Assembly: GCF_927312905.1 (NCBI RefSeq)
Contig: NZ_CAKMHQ010000033.1
Coordinates: 1-34,484, forward strand
Length of the DNA: 34,484 bases
Direction of reading: 5' to 3'
Origin: Candidatus Nitrotoga sp. 1052
GTDB lineage: Bacteria; Pseudomonadota; Gammaproteobacteria; Burkholderiales; Gallionellaceae
Part shown: positions 1 through 9,547 of the stretch, in pieces
Position numbering within the stretch: the stretch's first letter is position 1
Layout of the letters: each line of letters opens with the position of its first letter
Notes under the pieces: generated by a model
Database searches by the model: none
What the model was told of the DNA's origin: nothing
Seen by the model: only the letters and a program-made list of their open reading frames with translations
Program-made: the position numbers and the translations under genes

Positions 1-205
1 ACAGGATTCGACCAACCAGTTGTTTCTGTTCGATTAACGTTGGGACACTAGTGACCTTAAGTGAATTTTTATTATGTGAAGTCGGACTTAGTCTGGGCTG
101 AGTTGTTTGATAAATTCAATAGGTATACAACGGAACGGTGGCCAGCGAAATTGCGAAATACGCAGGATCATTTGTAATTTGAATTGAACAATTCAGGAGA
201 GATAA

Positions 206-1156
206 ATGGAAAAGAAACTAAAAAATAAAGCCATCCAGGCTGGTGAGGAAATAGCTGCGATGGTTCTTAAATCTCGGGCTAAAGCTCTGAAAAAAAGAAA
301 ATCTGCGCTGCAGAAAGTAAATAAGTTACCGCTTCATGCACCTGCTCCCATACTCAAAACAAGTTACATGCGTTTGTTGAGCGGTGTAACACAAAACAAA
401 GGGGTTCTTGTAGCGGAAGGCGATTCATGGTTCGACTATCCATGGAACGATGTGTTGAGTTGTCTAGAGGACGAGCATGGCTATGATGTTGAATCTGTTG
501 CACACAAGGGGGATTGTGTAGAAGATATGGCCTATTCTGGGGGACAGCTTGTCGAACTTTCCAGAAGAATTGAAAAGCTGTTAAGGCAGGGAGCACTACC
601 AAAAGCGATTCTCCTATCTGGTGGCGGAAATGACATTGCTGGCGATGAATTTGGAATGCTATTGAATCATAAACTATCCCCAATCGCCGGATTTAACACA
701 AATGTTGTTGAGGGGGTAATGGAGCGAATTAGTCATGCTTATGTGACTATTATCGCGGCTGTCACCAAGCTTTGCCAAGAAAGCACTGGCGTACAAATTC
801 CAATCATGGTTCACGGGTATGACTATCCGGTTCCAGATGGCCGCGGGTTCATGGGTGGGTGGGCTTTCTTGCCTGGACCTTGGTTAGAGCCCGGCTTTCG
901 CAATAAAGGGTTCGATAACTTACAAGAACGAACTGGAATGATGGTGAACCTAATTGATAGGTTTAACCTAATGCTGCAGGAAGTAGCCAAACAGCCTGAA
1001 TTCGCTAAGCATGTGGTTTATGTAGACTTGAGAAATACATTAAGAAATAAAACTGTAACCTACAAAAAAGATTGGGCGAATGAACTGCATCCAAGCGAAG
1101 ATGGGTTTTCCAGTATTTCAAATAAATTTGCAATTTTATTAGACGAGCTGCCCTGA
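206..1156 (+). CDS. SGNH/GDSL-type hydrolase
   Basis: This 316-residue protein is probably an SGNH-fold esterase, lipase or acetylhydrolase. The nucleophile block GDSW lies at residues 72-75, a glycine block (KGD) near 101-103, the asparagine block GGGND at 139-143 and the catalytic histidine in ELHPS at about 293-297. The residue three before the histidine is Asn292 where the classical family has Asp, so the triad may use another acid. The first 40 residues are very lysine-rich and no signal peptide is visible, so the protein is cytoplasmic or exported by a non-Sec route. The start is supported by AGGAGAG seven bases upstream. A zinc protease follows after 49 bases on the same strand, suggesting one transcript. 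The substrate cannot be told. Confidence 0.75.
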   Translation: MEKKLKNKAIQAGEEIAAMVLKSRAKALKKRKSALQKVNKLPLHAPAPILKTSYMRLLSGVTQNKGVLVAEGDSWFDYPWNDVLSCLEDEHGYDVESVAHKGDCVEDMAYSGGQLVELSRRIEKLLRQGALPKAILLSGGGNDIAGDEFGMLLNHKLSPIAGFNTNVVEGVMERISHAYVTIIAAVTKLCQESTGVQIPIMVHGYDYPVPDGRGFMGGWAFLPGPWLEPGFRNKGFDNLQERTGMMVNLIDRFNLMLQEVAKQPEFAKHVVYVDLRNTLRNKTVTYKKDWANELHPSEDGFSSISNKFAILLDELP

Positions 1157-1205
1157 ATTAACAATTTCGACAAAGGGATTTGTTACTTAACCTGAGGAGA
1201 GCAAA

Positions 1206-2015
1206 ATGACAAAGAAAATAGTTTCATCCACGGCTGACACTACGGATCACGAACCAATGCACATTTGCTTTGAACGAATTATTCCAGATGAACTGGATCA
1301 TGAGCGCCCTGCGCGGAGGGCCTTACGTGAATTCATGGTCGCGAGTGCAGGAAAATCACTAAATGCTGATGATATAGGTCATATGGCCCGGATGGCAGTT
1401 GTGAATTCGAAGAAATGGCAGCCCGGCACGACGCTAAAATGCATATTCCTGGACGGTAGCGCCACAATGAAGGCAAAGGTGGAAGCCATTGCCCATCAAT
1501 GGGAAAAATATGAGAGCATTAAATTCAAATTTGTTAAGTCCGGCTCTGCAGAGATCCGCATATCATTTTTCGCCGATCCAGGGTCTTGGTCTGCTGTTGG
1601 TCGAGACGCGCTAAATCAATCATACTTTCAGCCACATCAACCCACCATGAATTACGGTTGGCTGCGAGACAATACCTCAGACAAAGAATACACTCGCGTG
1701 GTGTTGCATGAGTTCGGACATGCGCTTGGCTGCATTCACGAACACCAACAGCCAAAATTTACTCGTATTTGGGACAAGCAGGCTGTGCTCAAATATTTTC
1801 AAGGACCGCCGAATTATTGGAGCCCTGCCGATATTCAATCCAATGTGCTGGACAAGTATTCACCTACTGGCTTGTCAGCTACTCAGTTCGACCCGAAGTC
1901 AATTATGCTTTACGAGTTTGATGGTCGACTGTTTTCTGATGGGTTAGGGCCAACCAATACGAATACAAAGCTATCGGCAACTGATGTCAAGATGATTCAG
2001 TCAATGTATCCTTGA
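1206..2015 (+). CDS. astacin/matrixin-like zinc metalloprotease
   Basis: This is a 269-residue metzincin-type protease. The extended zinc motif HExxHxxGxxH is complete: His168, Glu169, His172, Gly175 and His178, followed by EHQQP. A Met-turn of the form SIMLY follows at about 232-236. Together these resemble bacterial astacin-like (M12A) and matrixin (M10) families. The first half (residues 1-110) has the mixed alpha/beta look of a metzincin N-terminal subdomain. No signal peptide or propeptide cysteine switch is obvious. CTGAGGAGAG lies just upstream of the ATG. It sits directly behind the SGNH hydrolase, so the two may be co-expressed and share a target or an export route. The family call is firm; the substrate is unknown. 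Confidence 0.8.
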   Translation: MTKKIVSSTADTTDHEPMHICFERIIPDELDHERPARRALREFMVASAGKSLNADDIGHMARMAVVNSKKWQPGTTLKCIFLDGSATMKAKVEAIAHQWEKYESIKFKFVKSGSAEIRISFFADPGSWSAVGRDALNQSYFQPHQPTMNYGWLRDNTSDKEYTRVVLHEFGHALGCIHEHQQPKFTRIWDKQAVLKYFQGPPNYWSPADIQSNVLDKYSPTGLSATQFDPKSIMLYEFDGRLFSDGLGPTNTNTKLSATDVKMIQSMYP

Positions 2016-2051
2016 ATAAGAGGCGCATTCGCACGAAGTCATAGTATTGTT

Positions 2052-2363
2052 TATGCCGATGCGTGCGGGCGTCAGGGCCTTGGCACAGCTGCCGGTGGTT
2101 GTGCCGCTACTGGTGGAGTCACCGCAGCAGACGCACCACCCCGCCGTGCCGCCCCCGCAATCTGTGGGCAATGCTGTTGTTGTGCATCTATAGCGTGCCC
2201 GCTGGCCTGCCCGATTTGTCAGGCACAGATGCGAATCATCGCTTTCATCACCGATGCCGGCGCCGTGCGGAAGATACTGGATCACCTCGGTGATTCCACG
2301 CAGCCGCCGAGAATCGCCCCGGCGCATGACCCTCCGCAGTGGGGAGGCAGCAATGGCTTCTGA
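2052..2363 (+). pseudogene. IS91-type transposase C-terminal remnant
   Basis: Frame from 2052 to the TGA at 2361-2363 is open but has no convincing start. Its end reads CPICQAQMRIIAFITDAG, then a LDHLGD stretch, then PPRIAPAHDPPQW. This matches my memory of the C-terminus of IS91-like Y2 transposases: a CPxC zinc pair, MRIIAFIT, a helix ending in HLG, and a PP-P-PP tail. The upstream part of the frame is cysteine- and alanine-rich and looks decayed. Only the last 55 or so codons are recognisable, so the element is dead. The remaining 2364-2930 holds no gene that I recognise. Confidence 0.55.
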
Positions 2364-2930
2364 GCAGGCGGGCAACGATTCTCATATGGATTCGGCAACT
2401 CAGTCAGAACCGGAGTTCGAGTTCGATCAGTGCATCGCCTGGTGACAGCAATTTTTTCCCCCGTCGGGTAGGCTTGTGCGCTGTGTCTGACGTGTGCCGT
2501 TGCGATCAATTCTTACCCTGGAAATAGACGAAATGTTGAATCTGTCATGGTTTTGACGATGGAAATCGGATTGGCGAGGAGATGTGGGGCGAAGTGTGTT
2601 TGACTTGTGCGGTTAAATTTTGTACCCTTTTTCGAACCTATACGCATGTTTTCGATTGAAAGAGCAACGGCCATTAGGCAAAGGTCAGTTGGAGGCTCAT
2701 GTAGCAGAAAGACCGAGGCGTAAGTCGAAGGCGGACGTAACTGCCAGTTTGGATTGAATTGTCGTGGAATCTCGATACGCCGCTACCTCGTGCAGCTATC
2801 GAAATTCAATTCATTGGTCAATTGCGCGCAGAAAACTTTCTGTACAGGCGAGGACTTTGCCACGTAGAATTTGCGCTATAACGAATTTGATTGGATATTT
2901 TTTAGTTAGTATGACTGGGGGGAACATCTA

Positions 2931-4598
2931 ATGTCTGCAGAGCTTATGAAGCATTTGGGGAGATGCTTGGTGCTACTCGTCGCCATACAACTTGTCGGGT
3001 GCGAGCACCTTCGTCTCTACAGTGACAAGCGCAATCAACAAGGAGTCGACGTGAAAACGGCCTGGTCGAAGGTGGATATGACCGCATTGATTGCAGCCGA
3101 CCGAGACAATTTGAACAAGATTCTTCAGTCGCAGCTTGAGTTGCAGGAGAAGTACGCTACGTCCATTCGGGACCACCAGCTTCGCGCCATGCTCACTAGC
3201 GACAAAACCGTAGGGGTTGCCTTAAAAAATCCCATCATAGCTGAATTGGAAATTTTGGTCGGCACGGGAAATGAAAAAACCATCGACGCAGCTGTTGAGC
3301 AATACTTAAACCAATTTAGCTCTCCCGCAAACATAAAACTTAAACTTGCGCAGCAGCGGTTCGTGCAAGCCCAGGTACCAGCACCAACGTGCAAAGAGTT
3401 GGTTACCAAAAAGTCGCCCAACGGCGATTTTGAACTTGTCAAGCCGGAGTCTATAAAGGACCTCGTGGATAAGTTGGCTGCCTCAAAAAATCCTACGGAG
3501 GAACGCAAGCTAGCTGTCCTGAATAGCGCCCTGTTGAACCTAATAGCAGGGTGTGCAGAACCCAACGCTCAGTCAATCCCTGAGGCCCTTGCCAAATTCA
3601 AGAGCGGCAAGCTGCAGGATGCCGTGGCGGACATGACAGCAGATAGTAATGCTCTTGCGACCGCAAAACAGGCTGGCGTCACACTTCAGAAGGAATACAA
3701 AGACGCGAGCGAGGCTTACGAAAAAATCGCCGGTAAGCCCGCGGAAACTGCCACGCCTGCAGCCGCCTCTGCCGCCACGACAGCGAGTCCGACTGTGGCT
3801 CCGACGTGCAAGCCGGTGGACACTGCCAAGCTTAAGCCCACCGAGGTGGAGGCGGCAAATGCCGCCGCTCGGCTTTGCCAAGCTGTCGCCGACATAGAGA
3901 AAGCAGACAGTGCATTCGGCAAGAAATTTCTCAGTCAGGAGCGCTTGGATTCGCTTCAAAAGTTAGTGGACACCATTAATCAGACCAAGCCTGGTGACCC
4001 CGTTCCCTCCGGCGCGAGCAAGGCCACGGCTGCGTATGTGCTTATTCCCAGCTTGATTGATGAAGTACACGCCGCGATGGCGGAAAATAAAAAACCGGTG
4101 GCCATGTCGTTCCTGATTCAAAGAAACATTGAACAGCTGAAGCTAGAGGCGGCCAACCGGGAAATTGCCCTTCTGGAAACACGGGCGCACTTGTCCAGTA
4201 TTGTGGTAGAAGCGATCGTGAATGAGATTGTGCTGCTGTATAAAGCCAAGACCAACCTGAACAAGAAACCGGGGTTGTTGAACGCTCCGATGGCCACTGT
4301 ATTTAACAATACAACTATCGACGACAAGGAGACGCTGTACGCTGCACTGGTCAACTATATTGATGCCATCAGTCGTCAGGACGTCAAGTGGAGAAAGGCC
4401 CAGTACCAGCGCCTGTCCACCTTCCACGAGGTAGCACTGACCTACGCTGAGGTGAACCTGAAACAGTGGACCAGCCTGATCGACACCGCAGTCCAGCAGG
4501 TCGGGGACTCCGCAGCGGGCGGCATTAAACCTGAAAGCTACACCAACATCCTTAACTCACTAGGAATCTTTTATATCGGCCATGGAGTGAGCAAATGA
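2931..4598 (+). CDS. large lipoprotein, unknown function
   Basis: This 555-residue protein begins with a Sec/lipoprotein signal ending in a lipobox LVGC, with acylated Cys24, so it should be anchored in a membrane facing the periplasm. The rest is largely helical and lysine/alanine-rich. A low-complexity Ala/Thr/Pro linker at about 270-295 separates two helical halves. GGGGGGAAC lies 8-14 bases before the ATG at 2931, which favours this start over the internal Met at 2946. The stop overlaps the next gene's start (ATGA at 4595-4598), implying translational coupling to a second lipoprotein. I do not recognise a family. The domain plan (lipobox, coiled coils, Ala-rich linker) echoes the 1215-residue lipoprotein at 11859. 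Confidence 0.7.
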   Translation: MSAELMKHLGRCLVLLVAIQLVGCEHLRLYSDKRNQQGVDVKTAWSKVDMTALIAADRDNLNKILQSQLELQEKYATSIRDHQLRAMLTSDKTVGVALKNPIIAELEILVGTGNEKTIDAAVEQYLNQFSSPANIKLKLAQQRFVQAQVPAPTCKELVTKKSPNGDFELVKPESIKDLVDKLAASKNPTEERKLAVLNSALLNLIAGCAEPNAQSIPEALAKFKSGKLQDAVADMTADSNALATAKQAGVTLQKEYKDASEAYEKIAGKPAETATPAAASAATTASPTVAPTCKPVDTAKLKPTEVEAANAAARLCQAVADIEKADSAFGKKFLSQERLDSLQKLVDTINQTKPGDPVPSGASKATAAYVLIPSLIDEVHAAMAENKKPVAMSFLIQRNIEQLKLEAANREIALLETRAHLSSIVVEAIVNEIVLLYKAKTNLNKKPGLLNAPMATVFNNTTIDDKETLYAALVNYIDAISRQDVKWRKAQYQRLSTFHEVALTYAEVNLKQWTSLIDTAVQQVGDSAAGGIKPESYTNILNSLGIFYIGHGVSK

Positions 4599-5176
4599 GA
4601 ATAATAGCGATATTTCCCCCACTTTGTGCACTCACGGTAGCACTGTTGCTAAGCGGGTGCTCTACAACTCCGCAGGTCGCATTGGACCAGGCAAACAACG
4701 GCACGCATCTAATGACGGCTATGCAAGGCGAAATCAGCAAATTCAGGGCAGAAGAAGCAATTATTGGAAAAGTGCGTGTGAATAACGTTCGCGAGGCGCA
4801 GAAAAAAATCGCTACGATGGACAGCATTACCGCTGACGATGACCGCATCTACGCGGCGGCCGGGAAAAAAGCCATTTCTGAGCATTTCGAGCAGATTATT
4901 TCCCTCGTGGACGCACGAGCCAAGGACGAACAGGCCTTGAACGACAGGATTGCCAGCATTAACAAGACGTTCGACAATTTCCTCATACCTCTGCCTGATG
5001 GAACAAAGGATTTGGCAGGAGCTCAGAATGCATTAGCCATCTTGGGCAATGAACTGTCTTCGGAGGACCGTTTGAAAATCTTCGCGAACTTTGCCAAGGA
5101 TGTGAAGAAGTCGGTGGACGAGAACAAAAAGAAGATTGAGGCGGCAAAAAATGCGGCAGGCATCAGTGAGAATTGA
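4595..5176 (+). CDS. lipoprotein with helical body, unknown function
   Basis: A 193-residue protein with signal peptide and lipobox LLSGC (acylated Cys22), followed by STTP. The mature part is charged and mostly helical with likely coiled coil near 130-190, rich in Lys, Asp and Ala. The start codon overlaps the stop of the upstream lipoprotein in an ATGA arrangement, so the two should be made in linked amounts and may form a complex. The next gene follows after 30 bases with its own AAGGAG site. I recognise no named family. Confidence 0.7.
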   Translation: MRIIAIFPPLCALTVALLLSGCSTTPQVALDQANNGTHLMTAMQGEISKFRAEEAIIGKVRVNNVREAQKKIATMDSITADDDRIYAAAGKKAISEHFEQIISLVDARAKDEQALNDRIASINKTFDNFLIPLPDGTKDLAGAQNALAILGNELSSEDRLKIFANFAKDVKKSVDENKKKIEAAKNAAGISEN

Positions 5177-5206
5177 GGATCCTAATTAACTCAAGGAGAA
5201 GTCAGA

Positions 5207-5608
5207 ATGGCTACCATAACGAACAATCCAAATACTGCCGCTGGCAGATACATGCTCCTCGTGGACAACTCCGAGTATGCATTGATGACGGCGGTGGCGA
5301 AGCTTGATGTCATTATCAGGTTGATGGATGCGGGACCGGACAAAGAACGGGCAATTGTCCAATACAACACTTTGGACCGGGAACTCACCTACATGAAAGA
5401 TAAAGACTCGGCTTGGATTCAGGGAAATGGTTCGGTTCGCCCTCCTAGCGCAGCTGAGGTGGCGCAAACGCAGGATATTGCGGACAAGCTAGAAGAAGTT
5501 ACGGCCACTGAACAGGGCTACTCCAGGATACTGACTTTGGCAGGTGATATCGTAAATGTCGTCAACGGCATTTTTGGCTCTCCTCCGGCACCCGCAGGGA
5601 ACGCTTAG
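5207..5608 (+). CDS. small soluble protein, third gene of lipoprotein operon
   Basis: A 133-residue protein with no signal peptide or membrane segment. It is helical, with an acidic centre and a short Pro/Ala tail. AAGGAGAAG sits upstream of the ATG and the gene is 30 bases behind the second lipoprotein, so it is probably in the same operon. The lack of a signal puts it in the cytoplasm unless it is exported by a dedicated system. I do not recognise the family. Confidence 0.6.
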   Translation: MATITNNPNTAAGRYMLLVDNSEYALMTAVAKLDVIIRLMDAGPDKERAIVQYNTLDRELTYMKDKDSAWIQGNGSVRPPSAAEVAQTQDIADKLEEVTATEQGYSRILTLAGDIVNVVNGIFGSPPAPAGNA

Positions 5609-5762
5609 CACGAAGCCGCGTTAGGAGTTACTAGCGTTCTGTCTATTGCGCGTCAGTGTGAATGGCTGCCGCCAGATTCTCCCATATACCTCAAACGGCA
5701 AAACGATGTTCACGGAAACATTGGCTGTTACAGTTATCAAAGAAGGCAAGGTCATCGAGCGA

Positions 5763-5782
5763 TACTGTACATTAATACAGTA
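5763..5782 (+). promoter_or_regulatory. LexA (SOS) operator
   Basis: The 20-base site is a perfect 7-base inverted repeat, TACTGTA-N6-TACAGTA, and satisfies the gamma/betaproteobacterial LexA consensus CTGT-N8-ACAG. It lies 74 bases upstream of the ATG at 5857. A possible -10 hexamer TATATT (5781-5786) overlaps its right edge, so bound repressor would block RNA polymerase. Basis: the match is seen directly; LexA binding is inferred. Confidence 0.75.
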
Positions 5783-5856
5783 TATTGTCCCGGTTACTCG
5801 ACCAGGATGTGTAATTTCCTTATGATTTGGTGCGATGTTACTTTCTTGGAGGCACT

Positions 5857-7188
5857 ATGGGTACAACCGACGACATGGTCAGCGATGCGGAGCTGATGCT
5901 CAACTATGCTGCTGCAAACAAGATTGCACTACCTGCGGGATGCGCGACCGAGTTGATCGCTTCCAAGGGCAAGAGTGCGGAGCTAGCCGTTCCTGGCAAG
6001 AGCCGCGACGACTTCTATGCGGCGTTTGATGCGGCGGCGACTGTATTGAACGTGTCGGTAGCCAGCATCCGAGCTTCGACTGGTCGCTGTGATCGACTAC
6101 GACCACTGTTGGACGACGCGTTGCAATTACTTGAGTTCGCGGCTGCTAACGCAAAGCAGATTGAGGATGACATACGGGATCCGCTATTGGCGGCCGCAGA
6201 TGCGCTCTCGAAAGGCACTCCCACGCTCGCCGATGAGCAGGCCTTCATGAAGGCGTACCAAGCGCTGACAGTAAAGACTGCACCAGTTACTGCTGACACA
6301 TTAGATGCGTCGAAGACGAAATTGCCTGACTTGACCGACTTCTTCTCGCGGGAGCGCTTCGCTGACGCGTTCAGGGGCCTCACCATCGGCCGATTTGTGA
6401 ATGCATGGGTCTTTTTGTTTTTCCTTATCATTACTTGCGTTTCGCTGAGCTATTACTCCCTTGGCTCGACCGGTCTTGCTCGCTATCACGAACTTCACGC
6501 GTTTTTGAGTAAGACGGAGGCAGAGCTGCCTCTGAAGCGCGACCTTGTCGCATTGCGTGAGAGCGCGGTCAAGAAGGAGGAAGCAAAGGTGAAGCGGGAG
6601 GATGAGGCCTTGGCTGCAGCGAATAGGAACTTTGTTGAGGCACAGAGAGTTGTCACCGCGGACGAGGCGAGCGTTAGAGAGGCTAGGGCCGAGCATGACG
6701 CTATTCCAGATCGCCTATGGACGTGGTCGCAACAACCGTGCGAATCTAGAGGAAAATTAGTGACCGCCTATCCGTTCTATTGGACGCTGTGCTCGGCAAT
6801 TGACAAGGTTCCGGACGGGGTAGCAGCTCCAAATGCTTTGGCGAAGCTCGAAGCAGCGAGAACCGTGGCCGCAAGGCTGAGCGAAATCTACCTGCCACTC
6901 TTGCTGGGTTGGCTAGGCGCGTACGCGTTCATCTTGCGAAAGATGACGAAGGAAATCAGTGAAAACTCATTCGCAAAGTCCTCTTTTCTGCGTCATATTG
7001 TCCGGTTAGGGCTCGGAGCGCTCGCGGGATTCGTGTCGACTTGGCTCCTCACACCCGAGGTTGTCGGAGGTGAAGCGCTGAAGAGAATTTCGGCTTGGGG
7101 GCTTGCCTTCATTGCCGGCTACGGTATTGAGCTCATCTTTGCCTTTATGGATCGCATCATTAATGCCTTTACGACTAAGACCAATTGA
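5857..7188 (+). CDS. SOS-box-controlled four-helix inner-membrane protein with periplasmic coiled coil
   Basis: I start this gene at ATG 5857, which has GGAGG six bases upstream, rather than at an in-frame TTG at 5827. The product is about 443 residues. An N-terminal soluble helical part of about 180 residues is followed by a first membrane helix (about 6397-6460). Next comes a highly charged coiled coil of about 90 residues with two cysteines downstream of it, then three more helices (about 6890-6945, 6995-7060 and 7090-7150). The positive-inside rule puts the coiled coil and the cysteine pair in the periplasm, where a disulfide is possible. A LexA box precedes the gene. I know of no family match. 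A DNA-damage-induced membrane protein could affect division, lysis or release, but that is inference. Confidence 0.7.
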   Translation: MGTTDDMVSDAELMLNYAAANKIALPAGCATELIASKGKSAELAVPGKSRDDFYAAFDAAATVLNVSVASIRASTGRCDRLRPLLDDALQLLEFAAANAKQIEDDIRDPLLAAADALSKGTPTLADEQAFMKAYQALTVKTAPVTADTLDASKTKLPDLTDFFSRERFADAFRGLTIGRFVNAWVFLFFLIITCVSLSYYSLGSTGLARYHELHAFLSKTEAELPLKRDLVALRESAVKKEEAKVKREDEALAAANRNFVEAQRVVTADEASVREARAEHDAIPDRLWTWSQQPCESRGKLVTAYPFYWTLCSAIDKVPDGVAAPNALAKLEAARTVAARLSEIYLPLLLGWLGAYAFILRKMTKEISENSFAKSSFLRHIVRLGLGALAGFVSTWLLTPEVVGGEALKRISAWGLAFIAGYGIELIFAFMDRIINAFTTKTN

Positions 7189-7452
7189 TTGAACCAAGGT
7201 GTAACTGCCGCCTGGGAAGCGGCTCAAGCAAATTGACATCCTCCCCTCACAATCGGTATCAGGAGTGGCTGAATTTTCTCAAGATGATTAATCGCAACGG
7301 AGCCCGTGGGGTCACGGAGCCACGGCACTCAGTGGCTACAGCGTAGCCAACTCGTGGCCTGACAACTTGATTCGTTCCAACGAAATTTTGAATATTAGAG
7401 CTGAACATCCCCGATGCAACGAAATTTCGACGCCGTTTTCCAAAATTGATAC

Positions 7453-8610
7453 TCAACGACAACCTTTAGTAGGCATGTCTCCGTTGATTCGTGAACAAAT
7501 ATTCGCCTGTACTGCTTCCAGGTAAGCCCCGGTTTCACGATAAATTGTATTGAGGATGGGGCTGACTTGCTCTTGAAGTACAGCTACTGACCTGAACTGC
7601 TGATCTGATCCAGAATTTGGCAATGTGGCTGCAATAGGTCTGAGCGCCTCTGCGACCTTGCGTATCCGTTGTTCAAGAGGCGGGTGAGTAGCTGACTTTC
7701 CGGGATACAAAACTGTACCTTTCTTGCGAGTTAAAACATCGCAAACAAAACGCTTAGCATTGCGCTCAACTTTTGATTTTGGGGTGGGGAATTCGGTCGG
7801 AACGAATGAAGGGTGTGGAGTAGGTTGACTAATGAATTCACGTGCGAGAGCTGTTTCTTGCCAAGAATTCGCCGCCAAGCTAAGTTGGTCCACGCTCCAA
7901 TAAACCGAGCCCTGTTCAGAAAATATTGGTTCCCGATAAGGTGGCAACGGCAACAATCGGGTAAGCACCTTTACTGCCATTGCGTCGGCCTCTTCCTCGT
8001 GCTTGGTGGAGACTGGATCACAGGAATCACGAAGAATCGACAATTTAATTGCAGTGTCATTCTTAAGATCGATATGTTCAACACGACCAGCGTATTCGCC
8101 AATTCGCCGTTGAAGGAGATGGCCGAGTTCATGGGCAAGTACATAAAGCAACGCAGGATGGTCCCGCCCTGAGCGTTGAGAGAGATCACCAAAAATCTTG
8201 ACCGCATCTGCAGAGCAACGGATCTCCATGTTATTAACTGCTACAACGACGCAGCCTCCTCGAACACTGAGATCATCAAGCTGCTCGTCTTTCCGAACCG
8301 GTGATTTCACGCACCCTTCTTGGGTCACGCCATCCATGGTCGCATCGGTCACGACATAGGCGGTGAGCGTGCGCGGTTCCGTGACAACAGTTGTTGGATT
8401 GACTGATACCTTGTCGAAAAGCAAGGGTTTACCTATGACAGCATAAGCCTTTGCTGCTGCGTTGAGAGCTCTTGAAACCTTGTCAGTCAAGTCATTATTC
8501 ATTCGACATTCAGGAACTAGTTCCGCAGATTGCGAGGTTGCTACTCCTGCCATCAGAAGACCACCGAAGATAGTGGTTTTCATTGGGTAAGCATGGAAAC
8601 GCATTTTCAA
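7453..8610 (-). CDS. secreted M48-like zinc metalloprotease
   Basis: A protein of up to 385 residues with an export signal (hydrophobic GGLLMAGVA run, cleavage near SQSA). The zinc site is HELGH (His160, Glu161, His164) and the third ligand is in KHEEEADAM (Glu205xxxAsp209), as in M48 peptidases. The M48-like tail motif HPPLEQRI is at about 325-335. The open frame begins with a TTG that overlaps the upstream stop (TTGA at 8607-8610). ATGs at 8604 and about 8583 are alternative starts, and the latter gives a cleaner signal peptide. It is coupled to the Het-C-like gene, so the pair probably acts together outside the cytoplasm. Confidence 0.75.
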   Translation of the reverse strand: MKMRFHAYPMKTTIFGGLLMAGVATSQSAELVPECRMNNDLTDKVSRALNAAAKAYAVIGKPLLFDKVSVNPTTVVTEPRTLTAYVVTDATMDGVTQEGCVKSPVRKDEQLDDLSVRGGCVVVAVNNMEIRCSADAVKIFGDLSQRSGRDHPALLYVLAHELGHLLQRRIGEYAGRVEHIDLKNDTAIKLSILRDSCDPVSTKHEEEADAMAVKVLTRLLPLPPYREPIFSEQGSVYWSVDQLSLAANSWQETALAREFISQPTPHPSFVPTEFPTPKSKVERNAKRFVCDVLTRKKGTVLYPGKSATHPPLEQRIRKVAEALRPIAATLPNSGSDQQFRSVAVLQEQVSPILNTIYRETGAYLEAVQANICSRINGDMPTKGCR

Positions 8611-9485
8611 ATTCCGCGCCGGTCGAGCAGAACGTCAAATGCAACATTCGGCCCATTTAACTCTTTGAGCAATGGCCACCGTTTAAATGCATCCCTCAGA
8701 AATTCTGTCGATGCCTCTCGAGCGAGGTAAACAGCGATACGATACTGACTGATGTTCTGAAGATTGGCAACTTTCACCTTGCCACTGGTAGTAGTTGCAT
8801 TGTCCTTGGCGAGGTCGGCATGAGATATAGAGCCTGATGGGCAAAGTTGAGGGAGGCCCCAGAAGACGAATCCAGATACCAAACCTTTCCGCCCATGCTG
8901 GCGGAGTTGATTGATACGTGCCTTTCCTTCCGACTGCCACGGAGCAATCACGTCCAAATCAGTTACCCGATTAACACTCTGTTCAGTCAATTCGACATAG
9001 TTTGAGTGTGCATAAAAATCTTGGACGGCATGAAGCACCTGCCCGATAGCGAAAAAAGCATTATGTGCAGCGGCTTGGGTTTTAGCGGAATCGCCTGCAT
9101 TTTTCGCTTTTTGCGTGTCATTCACATATCCGTTTACCTCTTCGATCAGCGAATCTATATAAGCGATAGCTCCGTCAAAATCACAGTTATCGAAGTGGGC
9201 TTTGGATTCGAATTGATGCAATGAATCCTGTAGATATAGTGCCTTGCGGAGTTCCCCGATGTAAGAATTATTGACTAGACCTTCCAACACTTTTTTGTGC
9301 GTGGCTGTGTCGAATGGCTCGGAGCAGTCAATGCATACCACCGTTGGTTTGACGCTGCGTAAATCTGGCACAACTTTGGACGGTACGGGAGGTTTAACAG
9401 GTTCAGCTCCACACTCAACTAATTGAACTAAGAGTGTGATTAATCCAAAACTCAAAACAAGATGCTGCATGGTTTTTCTTGTCAT
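8607..9485 (-). CDS. Het-C-like lipoprotein
   Basis: A 292-residue protein with a lipoprotein-type signal (LVEC, Cys25), then a Pro/Val linker. The core has LHAVQDFYAHSNYVEL (His152, Asp156, His160, Asn162) and an earlier HFDN (His97, Asp99). Spacing and sequence resemble the Het-C family (fungal heterokaryon-incompatibility protein C and bacterial or animal relatives), which looks like zinc-dependent phospholipase C/P1 nuclease folds. GAGGAAAG lies upstream of the ATG. Its stop overlaps the start of the M48-like protease. The enzymatic activity is not proven; a membrane-directed hydrolase is a reasonable inference. It is divergent from the lipoprotein protease at 9548, with 62 bases between the starts. 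Confidence 0.65.
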   Translation of the reverse strand: MTRKTMQHLVLSFGLITLLVQLVECGAEPVKPPVPSKVVPDLRSVKPTVVCIDCSEPFDTATHKKVLEGLVNNSYIGELRKALYLQDSLHQFESKAHFDNCDFDGAIAYIDSLIEEVNGYVNDTQKAKNAGDSAKTQAAAHNAFFAIGQVLHAVQDFYAHSNYVELTEQSVNRVTDLDVIAPWQSEGKARINQLRQHGRKGLVSGFVFWGLPQLCPSGSISHADLAKDNATTTSGKVKVANLQNISQYRIAVYLAREASTEFLRDAFKRWPLLKELNGPNVAFDVLLDRRGI

Positions 9486-9547
9486 ATTGACCTACTTTCC
9501 TCAAGGAACTATTCTGACAAACAGATAATCATCATTTCAAGATACTC

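Noticed and set aside
2001-2375. 124-codon minus-strand frame
   Set aside because: It is the reverse of the IS91-type remnant, whose plus-strand frame gives the recognisable transposase tail.
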